Positions 30,770 to 33,220 of a stretch of 33,220 nucleotides of DNA are shown here, one piece after another. Below the pieces are notes generated by a model that was not told where the DNA came from, did not search any database, and was given only the letters and a program-made list of their open reading frames with translations. This stretch comes from Streptomyces sp. CB01881 (lineage in GTDB: Bacteria; Actinomycetota; Actinomycetes; Streptomycetales; Streptomycetaceae). The position numbers and the translations under genes are program-made. The DNA lies in the NCBI RefSeq assembly GCF_002953255.1, contig NZ_CP026498.1, forward strand, positions 10,318,519 to 10,351,738, in the 5' to 3' direction. Position 1 is the stretch's first letter. Each line of letters starts with the position of its first letter.

Positions 30770-31102
30770 GCCCCACCAGTCGGCCCGCCACCTCCGTTGG
30801 TTCCCGTACGGTCGACATGGCCCTGGTCACACCACCGGCCGAGGGCGTCCCGTGCGGTCGGGCTGCGTGGCGGCCCCGCGCTCACCGGCCCACCCGCTGC
30901 TCCCGGCGATCCTGGTCATCGCGTTGGGGGTCCACCCGTCGGCGTTCCTGTGGTGACGGTCCCGGGCCAGGAGGTGCCGGTCCCTGGGGGAGGGACCGGC
31001 ACCGGGTGGGTGTGCTGTGGCCGGGGGGTGGACGATCCGGGGCGCCGCCGAGCCGGTTCAGCGGCTCGGCCTCGTCGCCCCCGCACCGGCCGTGGAGAGC
31101 CG
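30770..31102. other. Intergenic region between the copper operon and the FG-GAP protein gene
   Basis: 333 bp. Holds the copper-operon promoter region on the left and the 13-bp hairpin at 30973-31003. A short open stretch at about 30852-30956 (plus strand, about 34 codons) has no convincing ribosome site or homology. No CsoR-type or CueR-type copper operator was recognised. Confidence 0.5.
30973..31003. terminator. Hairpin terminator behind the FG-GAP protein gene
   Basis: Perfect 13-bp stem (30973-30985 with 30991-31003) with a GGGGG loop, about 100 bp past the stop of the minus-strand gene at 31103. No T-run. Confidence 0.65.
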
Positions 31103-32728
31103 TTAGCCGATGAGCGGGCTGACAGCGTTGAAGCCGTTGTCGGGCCACATGCTGTAGCCGCTGGCGGTGTTGAGGGTGCCGTTGCCGTTGCCGGTCCAGA
31201 GGAGGAGGTTGCCGTCGGAGAGCTTGCCGGCGATGTCGGCCTTGCCGTCGCCGTTGAAGTCGTCGGCGACGAGGCTGTTGACGGCGTTGAAGCCGTTGTC
31301 GGGCCACATGCTGTAGCCGCTGGCGGTGTTGAGGGTGCCGTTGCCGTTGCCGGTCCACAGGAGGAGGTTGCCGTCGGAGAGCTTGCCGGCGATGTCCGTC
31401 TTGCCGTCGCCGTTGAAGTCCGCCGCCACCAGGTTGCTGACGGCGCCGAAGCCGGTGCCCGGCCACATGCTGTAGCCGCTGGCGGTGTTGAGGGTGCCGT
31501 CGCCGTTGCCGGTCCACAGGAGCAGGCTTCCGTCGGAGAGCTTGCCGGCGATGTCGGCCTTGCCGTCGCCGTTGAAGTCACCGGCGACGAGGCTGTTGAC
31601 GGCGCCGAAGCCGGTGCCCGGCCACATGCTGTAGCCGCTGGCGGTGTTGAGGGTGCCGTCGCCGTTGCCGGTCCACAGGAGCAGGCTTCCGTCGGAGAGC
31701 TTGCCGGCGATGTCGGCCTTGCCGTCGCCGTTGAAGTCACCGGCGACGAGGCTGTTGACGGCGCCGAAGCCGGTGCCCGGCCACATGCTGTAGCCGCTGG
31801 CGGTGTTGAGGGTGCCGTCGCCGTTGCCGGTCCACAGGAGCAGGCTTCCGTCGGAGAGCTTGCCGGCGATGTCCGTCTTGCCGTCGCCGTTGAAGTCCGC
31901 CGCCACCAGGTCGCTGACGGCGTTGAAGCCGTTGTCGGGCCACATGCTGTAGCCGCTGGCGGTGTTGAGGGTGCCGTTGCCGTTGCCGGTCCAGAGCAGG
32001 AGGTTCCCGTCGGAGAGCTTGCCGGCGACGTCGGCCTTGCCGTCGCCGTTGAAGTCCAGACGGGGGTGGGCGGTCACCGGCGGGGTGGTGGGGGTGTCGA
32101 CGATGCTGTTGTTCCGGGCGGGCCGGTAGGTGCCGTACCCGGGGAAGTACGGGTAGGGGATGGTGCGGTGGTGGACGCCGCTGCCCGTGAACTCGTAACC
32201 CACGTAGGAGGTGTGGCCCGGGTCCGCCCAGTGGTCGAACATGATGATGTGGCCGCTGGCGCCGGCCGCGTCGTTCAGCAGCGCGTCGCCGGGCTTGAGG
32301 TCGCCCTTGTTGATCCAGGAGGCGACGCCGCTGGGGACGAAGCTGGTCGTGTCCAGGCCCGGCGTCCCGAGCTTCCAGGCCATCGAGACGTAGCCGGAGC
32401 AGTCTTGGCGGTAGCCGTCGTGGTAGGTGGTCCAGCTGTAGCCGAGGCCGAGGTTGACCCATGAATCGGCCCGGGCGAGGGCCTCGTCCCGGGTGATCCG
32501 GGCCGAGGCGAGCGTGGCCGCCGCACCCGACCCGGGTGCGGCCTGGCTCTTGGGCCAGGTGGACGGGCCCTGACCCGCGCCGCCCTTGTCGTTCGTCCCG
32601 GGGACCGCCGTGCCCGCTCCGACCGGCTCCGGCCCGGCGTGTGCGGGGGCGGCACCGAGGGTCAGCGCGGAGAGCCCGGCCGCGAGGAGCGTGGCGGCGA
32701 GGCGGACGGCGGGACGCGAAACAGACAT
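31103..32728 (-). CDS. Secreted NlpC/P60-like protein with six FG-GAP repeats
   Basis: 541 residues. A signal peptide (1-31, ending APAHA) predicts secretion. Residues about 78-205 look like an NlpC/P60-type cysteine hydrolase: Cys110 in RQDCSGYVSMAW and His160 in SGHIIMFDHW, with GDLKPGDALL between, as in cell-wall peptidases and amidases. From residue 225 to the end are six 53-residue FG-GAP/VCBS units, each with a calcium loop DFNGDGK(A/T)D and ending in SMWP..GF.AV. These should form a beta-propeller-like module for binding or stability. The ATG at 32728 has GGAG 6 nt upstream. Substrate is probably peptidoglycan or another cell-surface amide. It is a single-gene unit. Confidence 0.85.
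   Translation of the reverse strand: MSVSRPAVRLAATLLAAGLSALTLGAAPAHAGPEPVGAGTAVPGTNDKGGAGQGPSTWPKSQAAPGSGAAATLASARITRDEALARADSWVNLGLGYSWTTYHDGYRQDCSGYVSMAWKLGTPGLDTTSFVPSGVASWINKGDLKPGDALLNDAAGASGHIIMFDHWADPGHTSYVGYEFTGSGVHHRTIPYPYFPGYGTYRPARNNSIVDTPTTPPVTAHPRLDFNGDGKADVAGKLSDGNLLLWTGNGNGTLNTASGYSMWPDNGFNAVSDLVAADFNGDGKTDIAGKLSDGSLLLWTGNGDGTLNTASGYSMWPGTGFGAVNSLVAGDFNGDGKADIAGKLSDGSLLLWTGNGDGTLNTASGYSMWPGTGFGAVNSLVAGDFNGDGKADIAGKLSDGSLLLWTGNGDGTLNTASGYSMWPGTGFGAVSNLVAADFNGDGKTDIAGKLSDGNLLLWTGNGNGTLNTASGYSMWPDNGFNAVNSLVADDFNGDGKADIAGKLSDGNLLLWTGNGNGTLNTASGYSMWPDNGFNAVSPLIG
31106..32056 (-). repeat. Six 159-bp tandem repeats encoding FG-GAP units
   Basis: Each unit encodes 53 residues (the last 52). 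The outer units carry WPDNGFNAV and the three inner ones WPGTGFGAV. The inner units are almost identical at the DNA level, third positions included, indicating recent duplication or gene conversion. Confidence 0.92.
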
Positions 32729-33106
32729 GGAGGTCTCCAGACCGGGTGATGGGATGCCAGGACGGTAGGCGCCGTCGCGGCGGCCGCCGCCATGCGACGG
32801 CGCGGGAGAACCGGCCTGCGCTGCGCGTACAGGACAGGCCGTGGGAGGGCGCTGGGCGAGGCCCGGGGGCCCGCTCCGGCCCGCGTTCTCGGGGTGCGGT
32901 GAGCCGGTTCCCCGGCTGACGACCACCAGATTTCCAGCAGCTCCGGCCACCCGGAAGGGCTTCCGACCGGACGGAACGGGCCCGGGCCGGTTCCGGCCAC
33001 CCGCCGTCGCCCGTCGCGGCCGTCCCACCCGAACGGGGGAGCAGGGGTCGCCGAGCGGGGTGGTTGTTGCGAAGCATGGGGCGTGCGGGCCGCCGGGCCC
33101 GAGGTG
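32729..33106. other. Divergent intergenic region
   Basis: 378 bp between the FG-GAP protein gene (minus) and the gene starting at 33107 (plus). A 10-bp perfect inverted repeat (32769-32778 with 32794-32803) lies 41 bp upstream of the FG-GAP protein start and could be an operator or leader hairpin. A small AGCCGG-N4-CCGGCT repeat is near 32903. No other gene is seen. Confidence 0.5.
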
Positions 33107-33220
33107 ATGAGTTCGGGAGAGGGATCCTCGGTGCGCGAAGTTCAGGATGTGCCGAAGCGGGGCGGCAGAGCGGTGCGGGCGGTGGCGTTCGTGGCGGCGG
33201 TGGGCGGGGTGGGGGTGCTG
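33107..33220 (+). CDS. Start of an unidentified membrane or secreted protein, partial
   Basis: Open from an ATG at 33107 to the window end (38 codons). A polar, charged start (MSSGEGSSVREVQDVPKRGG) is followed by a basic patch and a hydrophobic stretch (AVRAVAFVAAVGGVGVL). This looks like a signal peptide or first membrane helix. A GAGG lies only 2 nt before the ATG, so the exact start is uncertain. The family cannot be told from this fragment. Confidence 0.5.
   Translation, partial: MSSGEGSSVREVQDVPKRGGRAVRAVAFVAAVGGVGVL

Noticed and set aside
30791..30805. Possible DosR-like box before the copper operon (minus strand GGGAACCAACGGAGG)
   Set aside because: It resembles the left half of the box with an extra base, but the right half CCC is missing, so the copper operon cannot be placed in the regulon on this basis.
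28170..30956. 928-codon plus-strand frame opposite the copper ATPase
   Set aside because: Antisense shadow: the minus strand carries all P-type ATPase motifs, and the plus-strand translation is Gln/Arg/His-rich without motifs.
30852..30956. Small open frame of about 34 codons ending LALGVHPSAFLW-like
   Set aside because: No ribosome site, no recognisable family, and it abuts a hairpin; not enough to call a gene.
30599..32464. Plus-strand frame with a regular repeated protein pattern (VAVEV..GDEAVDG)
   Set aside because: The regularity only mirrors the six 159-bp FG-GAP repeats read on the wrong strand.

Overview
The window comes from a very GC-rich actinomycete of the Streptomyces/Kitasatospora type. 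Codon third positions are almost all G or C. GTG and TTG starts are common, many gene pairs overlap by GTGA, and the gene content is typical of the group: a SepF-like protein, ROK, WYL and TetR regulators, a virginiamycin B lyase and a DevS-like kinase. No rRNA, tRNA, insertion sequence, prophage or CRISPR array was seen.

Left part (1-17.4 kb): accessory and housekeeping genes in small units. A TetR regulator and a DHA2-type drug efflux pump run off the left edge, with an 18-bp palindromic operator before the regulator. Then come a SepF-like division protein, a DinB-fold protein, a TVP38-type membrane protein and a dienelactone hydrolase broken by a one-base frameshift. An MFS permease is divergent from a ROK regulator, with palindromes between them. 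Next are an HTH-TOBE regulator, an unknown protein, a glycerophosphodiesterase coupled to an AlkZ-like DNA glycosylase, a possible beta-trefoil protein, an AI-2E family transporter, a virginiamycin B lyase, a WYL regulator divergent from a two-gene DUF1579-like/NIPSNAP unit, and a methyltransferase.

Middle part (17.4-27.5 kb): a dormancy/low-oxygen island resembling the DosR (DevR) regulon of Mycobacterium tuberculosis and the OsdKR system of Streptomyces. It has a DevR-type response regulator and a DevS-type double-GAF kinase that keeps the heme-ligand histidine. It also has a ribosome-hibernation-like protein coupled to a PNPOx-fold protein (the Rv0079-Rv0080 arrangement), a stand-alone cytochrome c oxidase subunit I, a small membrane protein and a two-domain universal stress protein. 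Four promoter regions in this island carry the same 15-bp site, GGGNCSWWSGGCCCT, whose fixed bases and spacing match the core of the DosR box. The response regulator keeps the residues by which DosR contacts that box. I read this as one regulon. A secreted serine hydrolase lies between regulator and kinase.

Right part (27.5-33.2 kb): a three-gene operon on the minus strand encodes a small Met/His-tailed membrane protein, a CopA-type copper P-ATPase and a PCuAC-like protein. It faces the universal stress gene across a 20-bp perfect hairpin. Copper handling beside a lone copper oxidase subunit suggests oxidase metallation, but no shared operator was found here. Last come a secreted NlpC/P60-like protein with six near-identical 53-residue FG-GAP repeats and the start of another gene at the right edge.
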